This document shows positions 33,568 to 42,455 of a stretch of 64,000 nucleotides of DNA, in pieces. Origin of the DNA: Prevotella sp. (lineage in GTDB: Bacteria; Bacteroidota; Bacteroidia; Bacteroidales; Bacteroidaceae); assembly GCA_017475265.1 (NCBI GenBank), contig JAFVFY010000075.1, positions 36,942 through 100,941 of the forward strand, read 5' to 3'. Both the position numbers and the translations under genes were made by a program. The notes under the pieces were generated by a model. It had not been told where the DNA came from. It searched no databases and worked only from the letters and a program-made list of their open reading frames with translations. The first letter of the stretch is position 1. The number at the start of each line of letters is the position of its first letter.

Positions 33568-34797
33568 TCACTCCTCACAAAGTATACGACAAATCTTGTC
33601 CTGGAACTCGCGGGCCTCGCTAGCTTTCAACGTTCCCTGGTTAAGGATGGCGAAGCAGAGGCGGTGGCCGCTGGCTGCTGTGAGGTACCCAGCCAGCGAG
33701 ATGACACCCGTGAGCGTCCCCGTCTTGGCCTGCACGTTACCCTCGGCAGCCGTCCCCTTCATGCGCTTCTTCAGTGTGCCGTCGACACCTGCCAGGGGCA
33801 GCGATGGCAGCAGACGGTCGTAAAGGTCTACGCGCTGGTAGGCATAGCGTAGCAACGCCACCTCCAGCTCTGCCGAGAGGTAGTTGTAGAGTGACAGCCC
33901 GCTGCCGTCAGCGATACGATAGGGTTGGGAGTCGAGACCTACCCGCTCTATGAGGGCGCGTTCCAGCCGGGCTGCATCGATGGCGCGTGCCGGCTGATGG
34001 CCGCTACTGGCCGCCACCTGGTAGAACATGCACTCGGCATAGAGGTTGTCGCTCTCCTTCATCATTGTGTGAAGCACGTCGGCTATGTTATGGCTGCGGC
34101 GTGTGATGAGCGTCGCCTCCTCTCCAGTAGGGGCAGACCCAGTGCCAGTCCGCAGCGTTCCCGTGTCTGCCCGTACATTCATGATGTCCACGCCGCTGCG
34201 TTTCAGCTTGCTTAGCAACACCTGCGTGAACTCGTCCTTACAACCCACGAGCAGCGGCGTGAGCGTGACGTTGTCATCGTCCCAGCACCAGCCTTCACCC
34301 CAGCGCAGTGTGTCCTTCATCGATGTGTCGGCAACCACACGGCCTATGATGCGGTTCACCCCCAGCTCCTTCACTGCCTGCACCAGCGAGTCCATGTCGG
34401 TGTAGTCAAACATGGGATCCATGCCGCCCACGCAGTATAGGTCACCGTGGAGGGTGGAACCAGAGATGGTTCCCTTATAATATAAAGATGTGGAGAAACT
34501 GTGCTGTCCGCCCAGCTGGTCGAGGGCGGTGATGGCGGTGAGCAGCTTCATTGTCGATGCCGGCCGCATGATTTGCCGGTGGTTATAGCAGAAGAGCGAG
34601 CGCCCCGTCGACAGGTCCCACACCATGAGTCCCGCCTGTGTCGTGTCGAGCAGTGGGTCGCGCATCATTGAGTCCAGTCGCTGCTGCACACCTAGGGGCC
34701 ACGGCAGTGCTTCTTCTAAGTTTGACACAGATTCCGACTGTGCCCAGGCGATGTTCGACCATAGCAACAGCAGTAATCCAGATACTATCCTGTTCAT
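33568..34797 (-). CDS. dacB: D-alanyl-D-alanine carboxypeptidase/endopeptidase (PBP4, peptidase S13)
   Basis: The 409-aa product has a signal peptide (1-19) and the three penicillin-binding motifs: SxxK at S81-T-M-K84 in RPASTMKLLT, SxN as KESDNLYAE (about 243), and KTG in QAKTGTLTGV (about 365). The large insert between SxxK and SxN is typical of S13 enzymes. It removes terminal D-Ala from peptidoglycan stem peptides and cleaves D-Ala-mDAP crosslinks in the periplasm. It is leftward, with a TAATTTTG box at 34820-34827, divergent from the cyclophilin gene. Its stop codon lies at the edge of a GAGTGAA-type repeat. Confidence 0.95.
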   Translation of the reverse strand: MNRIVSGLLLLLWSNIAWAQSESVSNLEEALPWPLGVQQRLDSMMRDPLLDTTQAGLMVWDLSTGRSLFCYNHRQIMRPASTMKLLTAITALDQLGGQHSFSTSLYYKGTISGSTLHGDLYCVGGMDPMFDYTDMDSLVQAVKELGVNRIIGRVVADTSMKDTLRWGEGWCWDDDNVTLTPLLVGCKDEFTQVLLSKLKRSGVDIMNVRADTGTLRTGTGSAPTGEEATLITRRSHNIADVLHTMMKESDNLYAECMFYQVAASSGHQPARAIDAARLERALIERVGLDSQPYRIADGSGLSLYNYLSAELEVALLRYAYQRVDLYDRLLPSLPLAGVDGTLKKRMKGTAAEGNVQAKTGTLTGVISLAGYLTAASGHRLCFAILNQGTLKASEAREFQDKICRILCEE

Positions 34798-34819
34798 CGT
34801 TAGTCTATTTTTAGTGCTG

Positions 34820-34827
34820 CAAAATTA
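34820..34827 (-). promoter_or_regulatory. -7 box of dacB
   Basis: Leftward TAATTTTG 22 bp before the ATG. Confidence 0.55.
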
Positions 34828-34908
34828 CACATTTCTCCGCTCTTATGACTTAGCATCGCTCAAAAACTTTCTAAAATATATCGTTTTTTGTTAATAAGTC
34901 AATTGTTT

Positions 34909-34939
34909 TTTGTCGTTTGGAGAAAAGTTCGTACTTTTG
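34909..34939 (+). promoter_or_regulatory. Promoter of the cyclophilin-DUF389 operon
   Basis: TTTG at 34909-34912 and TACTTTTG at 34932-34939, 19 bp apart; supports a start at 34967 and not at 34910. Confidence 0.65.
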
Positions 34940-34966
34940 CCACAGTTTCCACTAAATGTTAAGACT

Positions 34967-35665
34967 ATGACACTTGACACCTTCCCAGCCATTGCCGCCC
35001 GACGCATGGTCTTGTCGTGCCTTCTTCTGTTGCTGGCACTCTTTCCTGCACAGAGTAAGACTGTGCTGTTGGAGACCACTATGGGCAATATCCGCATCGA
35101 ACTCTATGATGACACACCGTTGCACCGCGATAACTTCCTGAAGTTGGTGGACGAGCACTATTACGACTCGTTGCTCTTCCACCGCGTCATCTATGGTTTT
35201 ATGATTCAGACCGGCTCGCCTGACAGTCGCCATGCTGAGCCAGGGGCTCCAGTTGGCTATAAGGACAAGGACTACACCATTGAGGCGGAGATACGTCTGC
35301 CCCAGCACTTCCACAAGCGCGGTGCCGTGGCGGCAGCACGCGAGGGCGACCGTACGAACCCTGAAAGACGTTCCAGCGGCGGGCAGTTCTACATCGTCTG
35401 GGGAACGACGCACAGCACGCTTGCCCTGCAGCGCATGAACGAGAAGCTCGACTCGCTCAGTCACGGGACGATGAGCTTCTCCGAGGAGATGACCGACTAC
35501 TATCGCAAATATGGCGGCTCACCCCATCTTGACGGACAGTACACCGTATTCGGAGAGGTGGTGGAGGGCCTTGACGTGGTGGACAAGATACAGCAGGTGT
35601 ATACCGACGACTACCACCGCCCTGTGGACGATGTGCGCATCATCCGAGCAATCGTGGAGGAGTGA
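34967..35665 (+). CDS. Cyclophilin-type peptidyl-prolyl cis-trans isomerase, exported
   Basis: The frame is open from 34910, but that start precedes the predicted promoter, so the ATG at 34967 (MTLDTFPAIAARRMVL) is preferred, giving 232 aa; 35006 is a third option. A hydrophobic signal segment (VLSCLLLLLALFPAQS) is followed by the cyclophilin domain: TTMGNIRIELYDDTPLHRDNF, FHRVIYGFMIQTGSPD with catalytic Arg, GGQFYIVWG, and FGEVVEGLDVVDKIQ. It would catalyse proline isomerisation in folding of periplasmic or outer-membrane proteins. A lysine/arginine-rich insert (AREGDRTNPERRSSGG) is normal for Bacteroidales members. The DUF389 gene begins 3 bp after the stop. Confidence 0.93.
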   Translation: MTLDTFPAIAARRMVLSCLLLLLALFPAQSKTVLLETTMGNIRIELYDDTPLHRDNFLKLVDEHYYDSLLFHRVIYGFMIQTGSPDSRHAEPGAPVGYKDKDYTIEAEIRLPQHFHKRGAVAAAREGDRTNPERRSSGGQFYIVWGTTHSTLALQRMNEKLDSLSHGTMSFSEEMTDYYRKYGGSPHLDGQYTVFGEVVEGLDVVDKIQQVYTDDYHRPVDDVRIIRAIVEE

Positions 35666-35668
35666 TAA

Positions 35669-37018
35669 ATGATGAACATCAACTATATTATAAGCCACGC
35701 GAAGGTGTATTTCAACCTCATGCCCGACAAGGAGTCGGAGGAGGAGATTGTCAGTCAGATTAGCAGCGGCGTTTCATTTCGCGGTGCTAACCTGTGGGTG
35801 CTCATCTTCGCCATCTTCATTGCCTCGCTGGGCCTGAATGTCAATTCCACGGCCGTCATTATCGGTGCGATGTTGATTTCACCGCTCATGGGGCCCATCA
35901 TCGGTATGGGACTGGCGGTGGGCATCAACGACTTGGAGCTACTGAAACGGGCGGCGAAGAACTTTGGCGTGGCCACCCTCATCAGTGTCCTCACGGCGAC
36001 GGTCTATTTCTTCATCACCCCGCTAGGCGAGGCACAGTCAGAGCTGCTCGCCCGCACGTCGCCGTCGCTCTATGATGTGCTCATCGCCTTTTGTGGCGGT
36101 GCAGCTGGCATCATCGCCCTCTGCACACGTGGCAAGGGCAACGTCATCCCGGGCGTGGCCATCGCCACCGCGCTCATGCCACCGCTCTGCACTGCCGGCT
36201 ATGGCCTGGCCACGGGACACATCTTGTATTTCCTCGGTGCTTTCTACCTGTTTTCCATCAACACGGTGTTCATAGCTCTCGCCACGTACTGCGGTGTCAG
36301 GCTGATGAACTTCCAGCAACATGTGCACCTCTCGAAGGAAGTCGGCGCCAGGACACGCCGCATCGTCACAGCCATCGTCACCATTACAATGCTGCCCGCC
36401 GCCGTAGTGACGGTAGGTATCGTGCGCCAGAGCATTTTCGAGAACGCCGTCCGCAAGTTCATCAAGACCGAGCTGACGCAGCGTGGCACGCAAATCATAT
36501 CGAACGACGTGGAGGAGGACAGCCTGAAGCTGCGCGTCGTTGCCGTAGGTCGTGAAATCACGGAAGCCACACGCGCAGAGGCCGAACGTCGCATGGAGCA
36601 GTACGGCATGAAGGGTTATCGTCTGCAAATCATTCAGGGGGCACAGACCGACAGTGTCCTGGCACTCAACAACCGGCTCTCGCAGATAAGCACTACCCGC
36701 GAGGCTGACCGCCAGAAGCTGTTGGAGATGTCGGCAGAGAACGCCATGCTGCTACAGCGGCTTGAAGATTACACCCGTCTGGAAACACTCACCGCCGACC
36801 TGCGTCCAGAACTGACAGCCCTGTTTCCGCAGGTTACCAGCCTGGGACTGGCACGCATGACCATGAGCGTCAGCGACTCTGTGAAGCAGCAATCTTTTGT
36901 GACCGCACTCATAGGCACCAGTGACAATCATCGCCTGGCTCCTGACGACTACCAGCGGCTAAGCGAATGGCTAAAGGTGAGACTACAGGTTGACAGTCTG
37001 ATAGTCATGGAAAAGTAG
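35669..37018 (+). CDS. DUF389 (TIGR00341-type) membrane protein
   Basis: The 449-aa product has the DUF389 domain in the first 240 residues: LNVNSTAVIIGAMLISPLMG (about 55-74), GMGLAVGINDLELLKRAAKN, then TRGKGNVIPGVAIATALMPP (about 155-174), with about six membrane helices. The C-terminal 200 residues are soluble, with a helical heptad stretch (about 325-375) and a mixed alpha/beta end that could be OmpA-like in fold but lacks clear motifs. It shares an operon with the cyclophilin gene (3-bp gap). Its role is unknown. Confidence 0.88.
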   Translation: MMNINYIISHAKVYFNLMPDKESEEEIVSQISSGVSFRGANLWVLIFAIFIASLGLNVNSTAVIIGAMLISPLMGPIIGMGLAVGINDLELLKRAAKNFGVATLISVLTATVYFFITPLGEAQSELLARTSPSLYDVLIAFCGGAAGIIALCTRGKGNVIPGVAIATALMPPLCTAGYGLATGHILYFLGAFYLFSINTVFIALATYCGVRLMNFQQHVHLSKEVGARTRRIVTAIVTITMLPAAVVTVGIVRQSIFENAVRKFIKTELTQRGTQIISNDVEEDSLKLRVVAVGREITEATRAEAERRMEQYGMKGYRLQIIQGAQTDSVLALNNRLSQISTTREADRQKLLEMSAENAMLLQRLEDYTRLETLTADLRPELTALFPQVTSLGLARMTMSVSDSVKQQSFVTALIGTSDNHRLAPDDYQRLSEWLKVRLQVDSLIVMEK

Positions 37019-37155
37019 TACTATAATCATTGATATATAGCAAAACGAACGACTTTTACTGGTTAAGCAAAGTTAAATTGATTATATCTTGTTAAATTTG
37101 TCACCTTTTTAGGCTATCAATTAAGGGCTAATTAGGTGATATAAAATAAAATGTG

Positions 37156-37163
37156 TACCTTTG
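37156..37163 (+). promoter_or_regulatory. -7 box of the rpsL operon
   Basis: TACCTTTG about 94 bp before the rpsL ATG. Confidence 0.65.
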
Positions 37164-37173
37164 CAGCCCGAAA

Positions 37174-37197
37174 TACACCCTTTCCAAAGAGGGTGTA
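37174..37197 (+). promoter_or_regulatory. Leader hairpin of the rpsL operon
   Basis: TACACCCTTT pairs with AAAGAGGGTGTA soon after the predicted transcription start. It could be a 5' stability or attenuation element. Function is not shown. Confidence 0.45.
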
Positions 37198-37256
37198 GTA
37201 TGACATATCGAAATATACACAATAATATATATAATAAACAAAAAACAAAAACAATT

Positions 37257-37643
37257 ATGCCTACAATTTCACAATTGGTTCGCAAGGGCAGGAAAGTGAT
37301 CGTAGACAAGTCGAAGTCACCCGCGCTGGACAACTGTCCTCAGCGTCGTGGTGTCTGTGTACGTGTCTACACGACCACGCCCAAGAAGCCTAATTCGGCT
37401 ATGCGAAAAGTTGCCCGTGTTCGCTTGACCAACCAGAAGGAGGTCAACAGTTACATTCCCGGAGAGGGACACAACCTGCAGGAGCACAGCATCGTGCTGG
37501 TGCGCGGCGGTCGTGTAAAGGACCTTCCCGGTGTGCGCTATCACATTGTCCGCGGTACGCTCGATACCGCCGGTGTTGCTAACCGCCTGCAGCGCCGCTC
37601 CAAGTACGGAGCTAAGCGTCCGAAGGCTGCTAAGAAGAAGTAA
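37257..37643 (+). CDS. rpsL: 30S ribosomal protein S12
   Basis: The ATG at 37257 gives 128 aa, [12 protein letters not shown]..., with [20 protein letters not shown] and the decoding-site loop ([14 protein letters not shown], then [20 protein letters not shown]) typical of S12. Lysines of the PKKPNS and GRVKDLPG loops, known streptomycin-resistance positions, are the sensitive type K. A longer frame from 37161 lies upstream in the leader and is not used. First gene of rpsL-rpsG-fusA; rpsG follows after an unusually long 284-bp spacer. Confidence 0.98.
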   Translation: MPTISQLVRKGRKVIVDKSKSPALDNCPQRRGVCVRVYTTTPKKPNSAMRKVARVRLTNQKEVNSYIPGEGHNLQEHSIVLVRGGRVKDLPGVRYHIVRGTLDTAGVANRLQRRSKYGAKRPKAAKKK

Positions 37644-37927
37644 GACGAGGAAGTGAGTTTTTGAGTTTTTAGGTTCTATGGGTGCTCGGTGATGAGCAGG
37701 CTCAGAACCGGGAAAAACAATAAACGTTAAACAATAAACAATAAACGTTTGCTCAAAGCTCAAACAACTCAAAAACTCAGAAACTTACTAAACTCAGAAA
37801 ACTTAAACAGAAATAACGTTTTGCTGGAAGGAAATCTTAAAGGTTGAGTAAATGTCCGAGCGACGGACGTTGAAGACGCAGACAAAGAACAGCCCCAAGC
37901 AGACAGAAAAACAGTTAAAACTTAAAA
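37644..37927. other. Repeat-filled spacer between rpsL and rpsG
   Basis: It contains GTGAGTTTTTGAGTTTTTAG and an inverted AACTCAAAAACTCAGAAACT, a hairpin with GGTTC...GAACC arms, and AACAATAAACGTTAAACAAT. No gene. Such a spacer is long for a ribosomal operon and probably results from repeat insertion. Confidence 0.65.
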
Positions 37928-38404
37928 ATGAGAAAAGCTAAACCAAAGAAGCGCGTGATCCTGCCGGATCCCGTATTCAACGACAAGAAAGTGTCGAAGT
38001 TTGTCAACCACCTGATGTTCGACGGTAAGAAGTCGAAATCGTATGAAATCTTCTACAACTCGCTGGAGATTGTGAAGAACAAGATGAAGGATGCCGAGAA
38101 GTCTCCCCTGGAGATTTGGAAGCAGGCTCTCGACAATATCACCCCTCAGGTGGAGGTGAAGAGCCGCCGTATCGGCGGTGCCACATTCCAGGTGCCCACA
38201 GAGATTCGCCCCGACCGTAAGGAGAGCGTCTCGATGAAGAACATGATTCAGTTTGCCCGCAAGCGCAGCGGCAAGTCGATGGCTGAGAAGCTCTCGGCTG
38301 AGATTATGGACGCATTCAACAACCAGGGCGGTGCCTTCAAGCGTAAGGAGGACATGCACCGCATGGCTGAGGCTAACCGTGCCTTCGCACACTTCCGCTT
38401 CTAA
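37928..38404 (+). CDS. rpsG: 30S ribosomal protein S7
   Basis: The 158-aa product begins [20 protein letters not shown] and contains [38 protein letters not shown], the central RNA-binding motif of S7, and the C-terminal [10 protein letters not shown]7 binds the 3' domain of 16S rRNA and nucleates assembly of the 30S head. It is one of the str-operon genes in their usual order. A long inverted repeat follows between it and fusA. Confidence 0.98.
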   Translation: MRKAKPKKRVILPDPVFNDKKVSKFVNHLMFDGKKSKSYEIFYNSLEIVKNKMKDAEKSPLEIWKQALDNITPQVEVKSRRIGGATFQVPTEIRPDRKESVSMKNMIQFARKRSGKSMAEKLSAEIMDAFNNQGGAFKRKEDMHRMAEANRAFAHFRF

Positions 38405-38585
38405 ATATTTTAGCCCCCTAAGTTAGGGGGTTGGGGGTCTGAACAAATGGCCCCCAACCCTATAACTTAGGGGCTATTTCTAATTAGGATAACATTTTAT
38501 AAACAATAGGTAACAACTAAACGGAGGAGAACAAGCGATTGTTCAGACCCCCACCCCCCTAACTTAGGGGGCAAAGAAAAAGATT
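38405..38585. repeat. CCCCCTAACTTAGGGGG repeat cluster between rpsG and fusA
   Basis: The arms at 38412-38438 and 38450-38475 form a roughly 26-bp imperfect inverted repeat (AGCCCCCTAAGTTAGGGGGT... against ...ACCCTATAACTTAGGGGCT). A third copy is at 38544-38572. This could reduce or terminate read-through into fusA. Confidence 0.8.
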
Positions 38586-40712
38586 ATGGCAAAACAGGAT
38601 TTGCATTTAACACGTAACATCGGCATCATGGCCCATATCGATGCCGGAAAGACCACCACATCAGAGCGTATTCTTTTCTACACCGGCAAGACCCACAAGA
38701 TTGGTGAGGTGCACGACGGTGCCGCCACCATGGACTGGATGGCCCAGGAGCAGGAGCGTGGTATCACCATCACTTCAGCAGCAACGACCTGCTACTGGGA
38801 GTGGAACCAGAAAAAATACAAGATTAACCTTATCGACACTCCGGGACACGTGGACTTCACTGCTGAGGTGGAGCGTTCGCTGCGTGTGCTCGACGGTGCC
38901 GTGGCCACCTACTCGGCTGCCGACGGCGTTCAGCCCCAGTCGGAGACCGTGTGGCGTCAGGCCGACAAGTATAATGTGCCGCGTATCGGCTATGTGAATA
39001 AGATGGACCGTTCGGGTGCCGACTTTTTCGAGACCGTGCAGCAGATGCGCGACATCCTCGGGGCCAACCCCGTGGTCATCCAGGTGCCCATTGGCGCCGA
39101 GGAGAACTTCAAGGGCGTGGTGGACCTCATCAAGATGAAGGCCATCCTCTGGCACGACGAGACAATGGGCGCCGAGTATGACGTGGAGGATATCCCCGCC
39201 GACATGGCCGACGAGTGCGACGAGTGGCGCAACAAGCTGCTCGAGGCCGCCGCCGAGTACGACGAGGCCCTCATGGAGAAATATTTCGACAACCCCGGAA
39301 GCATCACTGAGGCAGAGATTATCGCCGCCATCCGCAAGGGAACGTGTGCCATGGAGTGTACCCCGATGATTTGCGGCTCGTCGTATAAGAACAAGGGCGT
39401 GCAGCCCTTGCTCGACTATGTGTGCGCCTTCCTCCCCGCCCCCGTCGACGTGGAGGTCATCAAAGGCACCAACCCCAGCACCGAGGAGGAGGAGGACCGC
39501 AAGCCCAGTGAGGACGACCCAACGGCGGCCCTTGCCTTCAAGATCGCCACCGACCCGTATATGGGCCGACTGGTGTTCTTCCGCGTCTACTCAGGCAGCG
39601 TGAAGGCCGGCAGCTACGTCTTCAACCCCCGTTCGGGCAAGAAGGAGCGCATCAGCCGCCTCTTCCAGATGAACTCCAACAAGGAGATTCCCATGGAGAG
39701 CATCGACGCCGGCGACATCGGCGCTGGCGTGGGCTTCAAGGACATCCGCACCGGCGACACCCTCTGCGACGAGGAGAAGCCCATCGTGCTGGAGTCGATG
39801 ACCTTCCCCGACACCGTGATCTCTATCGCCGTGGAGCCGAAGAGCCAGGCCGACATCGCCAAGCTGGACAACGGTCTGGCTAAGTTGGCAGAGGAAGACC
39901 CCACTTTCACCGTGCGCACCGACGAGCAGAGCGGCCAGACCATCATCAGCGGTATGGGCGAGCTGCACCTCGACATCATCATCGACCGCCTGAAGCGCGA
40001 GTTCAAGGTGGAGTGCAACCAGGGCAAGCCCCAGGTGAACTATAAGGAGGCCATCACCAAGACGGTCGAGATTGACGAGACCTACAAGAAGCAGTCGGGC
40101 GGACGCGGTAAGTACGCCAAGATGCTCGTCCAGGTAGGTCCGGTCGATGACGACTGGAACATCAAGGAGAACGGTGGCCTGCAGTTCGTCAACGAGGTGA
40201 AGGGTGGTAACATCCCCAAGGAGTTCATCCCCAGCATCCAGAAGGGCTTCGAGACAGCCATGAAAAACGGTATCCTCGGCGGCTACCCGCTCGACTCCCT
40301 GAAGGTTACAGTGGTCGATGGTGCTTTCCATCCCGTCGACTCCGACCAGCTCTCCTTCGAAATTGCAGCCCAGATGGCTTACAAGGAGGCTTGTGCCAAG
40401 GCAAAGCCCGTCCTGATGGAGCCTATCATGAAGCTTGAGGTGGTGACACCCGAGGAGAACATGGGTGACGTCATCGGTGACCTGAACAAGCGTCGCGGTC
40501 AGGTGGAAGGCATGGACGAGGCCCGCAGCGGTGCCCGTGTCGTGAAGGCCAAGGTGCCCCTCTCGGAGATGTTTGGCTACGTCACCGCCCTGCGTACCAT
40601 CACCAGCGGCCGTGCCACCAGCTCTATGGAGTACAGTCACCATGCACCCCTCAGCAGCAGCATCGCCAAGGAGGTGCTCACCGAGGCCGGAGGTCGCGCA
40701 GACCTGGTGTAA
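38586..40712 (+). CDS. fusA: Translation elongation factor G
   Basis: The 708-aa product has the G-domain motifs [12 protein letters not shown] (P loop, about 17-28), [12 protein letters not shown] (about 87-98), NKMDRSGAD (about 139-147) and the switch 1/2 region [15 protein letters not shown], followed by domains II-V ending [18 protein letters not shown]. It catalyses GTP-dependent translocation on the ribosome. It is preceded by the repeat cluster, with no clear own promoter. Downstream there is no rpsJ; a terminator at 40757 and an opposing AraC gene end the operon, so the S10 cluster must lie elsewhere. Confidence 0.98.
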   Translation: MAKQDLHLTRNIGIMAHIDAGKTTTSERILFYTGKTHKIGEVHDGAATMDWMAQEQERGITITSAATTCYWEWNQKKYKINLIDTPGHVDFTAEVERSLRVLDGAVATYSAADGVQPQSETVWRQADKYNVPRIGYVNKMDRSGADFFETVQQMRDILGANPVVIQVPIGAEENFKGVVDLIKMKAILWHDETMGAEYDVEDIPADMADECDEWRNKLLEAAAEYDEALMEKYFDNPGSITEAEIIAAIRKGTCAMECTPMICGSSYKNKGVQPLLDYVCAFLPAPVDVEVIKGTNPSTEEEEDRKPSEDDPTAALAFKIATDPYMGRLVFFRVYSGSVKAGSYVFNPRSGKKERISRLFQMNSNKEIPMESIDAGDIGAGVGFKDIRTGDTLCDEEKPIVLESMTFPDTVISIAVEPKSQADIAKLDNGLAKLAEEDPTFTVRTDEQSGQTIISGMGELHLDIIIDRLKREFKVECNQGKPQVNYKEAITKTVEIDETYKKQSGGRGKYAKMLVQVGPVDDDWNIKENGGLQFVNEVKGGNIPKEFIPSIQKGFETAMKNGILGGYPLDSLKVTVVDGAFHPVDSDQLSFEIAAQMAYKEACAKAKPVLMEPIMKLEVVTPEENMGDVIGDLNKRRGQVEGMDEARSGARVVKAKVPLSEMFGYVTALRTITSGRATSSMEYSHHAPLSSSIAKEVLTEAGGRADLV

Positions 40713-40756
40713 CTGCGCTTCGCTAATGAATAATAAATAGTGAACAATGAATAGTG

Positions 40757-40792
40757 AAAGCCGGAGGCCATGCGCCCCCGGCTTTTTCTTTT
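40757..40792 (+). terminator. Terminator after fusA
   Basis: AAAGCCGGAGG...CCCCCGGCTTTTT hairpin with a T run. A near-copy with its flanking AATAGTGAACAA sequence is at 57324-57356. Confidence 0.85.
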
Positions 40793-40843
40793 ATAAGTGA
40801 CTATTCCAATTGGCGTATCTTTACCGAAATGTTCCTGAATAAG

Positions 40844-40931
40844 ATTCCCACGGTGGGAACGATACATTCCCACGGTGGGAACAAATCATTCCCACGGTGG
40901 GAATAAAACGTTCCCATGGTGGGAATAATTT
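40844..40931. repeat. 22-bp tandem array of the palindrome TTCCCACGGTGGGAA
   Basis: Four units begin at 40844, 40866, 40888 and 40910, exactly 22 bp apart; the 15-bp palindrome is constant and the seven-base filler varies. It lies between the fusA terminator and the stop of the leftward AraC gene. Confidence 0.92.
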
Positions 40932-42072
40932 ATTTTTCCGCTTCTATGAACTGTGCGGGTGTCATGCCGGTGTTCTCTTTGAACACTGTCTGGAAATAGG
41001 AACGGCTGCCGAAGCCGCAGGCATCTGCAATGCTGTCATTCGACCAGTCGGGATGCGCCTTTAGCAGAATCTTTGCTTCCTCTATACGTAGATTGTTTAT
41101 CCACGGGTTGAACACCCGTTCCGTAGCCTTCAGCCATGCCGACAACTGGCTTCTCGGCACGTTCATCTCGTCGGCAACACGCTGGAGGGTGGCCTTCTTG
41201 TGCAGGTAGCCCTTGTTTGCCGTCCATTGTGCCACGACCTCCTCTACGTGCTGAAGCATCGCTTTGTTCGTCTCTGCCTTTTCCATCATCATTCCCCCTG
41301 CTTCTTCCTGGGGAGATGATGCGGTGTCCACTGCCAATTCTGACACACCAGCCTCGTCGACAAGCTGTGGTGTAGCGCTTACCGAGTAGCGGTAGAAGCG
41401 GATGATGCAGTAGTAGATAATGCCGAAGAAGAGGATGCTGAAAATTCCCAGCAGGTAGCCCGACAGGAAGATAACTAATGGTACAAACACGGCCGCCGCC
41501 GCCAAAAGCATCACATTGTTGTGCATCCACCGCAGCAGTTCGTCGCTGTCGTCATCGTTATAGCCGTCGAGCATCTGTTTCAGTTTCTTGTGCTCCTTGT
41601 TGTTCAGATAGAAGTACCAAATCTGTGTGGCGCAGAAACACAGGGCGGCGATGTATTCAGCCGTCTTCAGAGCCGGCGAGTCTGTCAAGAGCAGCCGCCC
41701 GTCGGCCATCGTCATGTCTGCCGTTGCCACTATCAGCAGGATGGCACTTCCCCAGCATGCGACGCCGGTGAGCCATGCCGACCGTGGCACTGTGCCGTGG
41801 CGTTGAAGGTAGAGTATGGCCACTGTGAGCAGACAGGATACGGGGATGAAGAACAGCAGATTGACGGCCACGGCCTGCGTTACGCCCTGTGAGCGGAAAC
41901 CAAAGATATATTGTACGAGGAACTGTGAGAAGAGCACCACCATGGCAGCGACCATCAGCCAGCGGGCACGGTTCACGGTATTGACAACACGCCGAGGCAC
42001 CTGCGTCACTAATGTCAGCGTCAGGAACGCTGTCACCATCATCGCTCCAAATTGCAGTTCCTCTATTCTCAT
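40930..42072 (-). CDS. Membrane-anchored AraC-family transcriptional regulator
   Basis: The 380-aa product has about seven hydrophobic helices (about 8-25, 38-58, 66-90, 100-120, 132-150, 188-212, 214-232), then a soluble linker and a C-terminal AraC/XylS-type DNA-binding domain (about 275-378): KKATLQRVADEMNVPRSQLS and the second helix-turn-helix SIADACGFGSRSYFQTVFKE with NTGMTPAQF. Membrane-embedded sensors of this type are frequent in Prevotella; signal and targets are unknown. A TAATTTTG box is at 42156-42163. The 3' end abuts the 22-bp palindrome array, which might be a binding array for this or another regulator. Confidence 0.88.
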   Translation of the reverse strand: MRIEELQFGAMMVTAFLTLTLVTQVPRRVVNTVNRARWLMVAAMVVLFSQFLVQYIFGFRSQGVTQAVAVNLLFFIPVSCLLTVAILYLQRHGTVPRSAWLTGVACWGSAILLIVATADMTMADGRLLLTDSPALKTAEYIAALCFCATQIWYFYLNNKEHKKLKQMLDGYNDDDSDELLRWMHNNVMLLAAAAVFVPLVIFLSGYLLGIFSILFFGIIYYCIIRFYRYSVSATPQLVDEAGVSELAVDTASSPQEEAGGMMMEKAETNKAMLQHVEEVVAQWTANKGYLHKKATLQRVADEMNVPRSQLSAWLKATERVFNPWINNLRIEEAKILLKAHPDWSNDSIADACGFGSRSYFQTVFKENTGMTPAQFIEAEK

Positions 42073-42117
42073 CCTTTTTTTTATGTGTCAAGGCGCCCGG
42101 ATGTCCCGTCTGCCACG

Positions 42118-42147
42118 GATGCGGGCGAGGACGCCCGCGCTCCCAGA
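42118..42147. repeat. GC-rich palindromic repeat GCGGGCGAGGACGCCCGCGC
   Basis: Intergenic copy of a repeat whose variant is read in frame at 46085-46111 in the BspA-like gene. Confidence 0.75.
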
Positions 42148-42155
42148 TTTTGCTG

Positions 42156-42163
42156 CAAAATTA
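42156..42163 (-). promoter_or_regulatory. -7 box of the AraC gene
   Basis: Leftward TAATTTTG about 84 bp before the start at 42072. Confidence 0.45.
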
Positions 42164-42283
42164 ATGTTTTTTTTCTTAAAAAACAAGGCATTTGGTGTTA
42201 AAAATCGCATTTTTTTAACACCTTCTTAATGAATTTCAAACACCTTTGTTGATTTTTGAACACCTTATATATATATGAAATAG

Positions 42284-42291
42284 TACCTTTG
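42284..42291 (+). promoter_or_regulatory. -7 box of the surface-protein operon
   Basis: TACCTTTG followed by the 35-aa gene and the BspA-like gene. A TTTG lies at 42255-42258, slightly too far for the usual spacing. Confidence 0.6.
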
Positions 42292-42316
42292 CACACGATA
42301 AATAGATCTATATCCC

Positions 42317-42424
42317 GTGAACTCTTTCGGTATTGCTCCATGGCTTTTGTGGCTGCTCGGCATCATCTATGCCGGGTTGGTCATTTTATTCCTGGTGCTG
42401 GTGGTAAGAAATTATAAACGATGA
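42317..42424 (+). CDS. 35-aa single-span membrane peptide
   Basis: A GTG at 42317 starts a frame of 35 codons that ends TGA at 42424. The product, beginning MNSFGIAPWLLWLLGI if GTG is read as Met, has one hydrophobic helix (about 7-30) and a basic end, RNYKR, which predicts the C-terminus inside. It lies 26 bp after the -7 box and 31 bp before the BspA-like ATG, so it is the first gene of the operon. No family was recognised; the coding call rests on the clean membrane-helix pattern. Confidence 0.5.
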   Translation: MNSFGIAPWLLWLLGIIYAGLVILFLVLVVRNYKR

Positions 42425-42455
42425 AAATAATAACACAATCTTACAAATTACAACT

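Noticed and set aside
39591-40643. 350-aa open frame opposite fusA
   Set aside because: Antisense shadow of a highly conserved gene.
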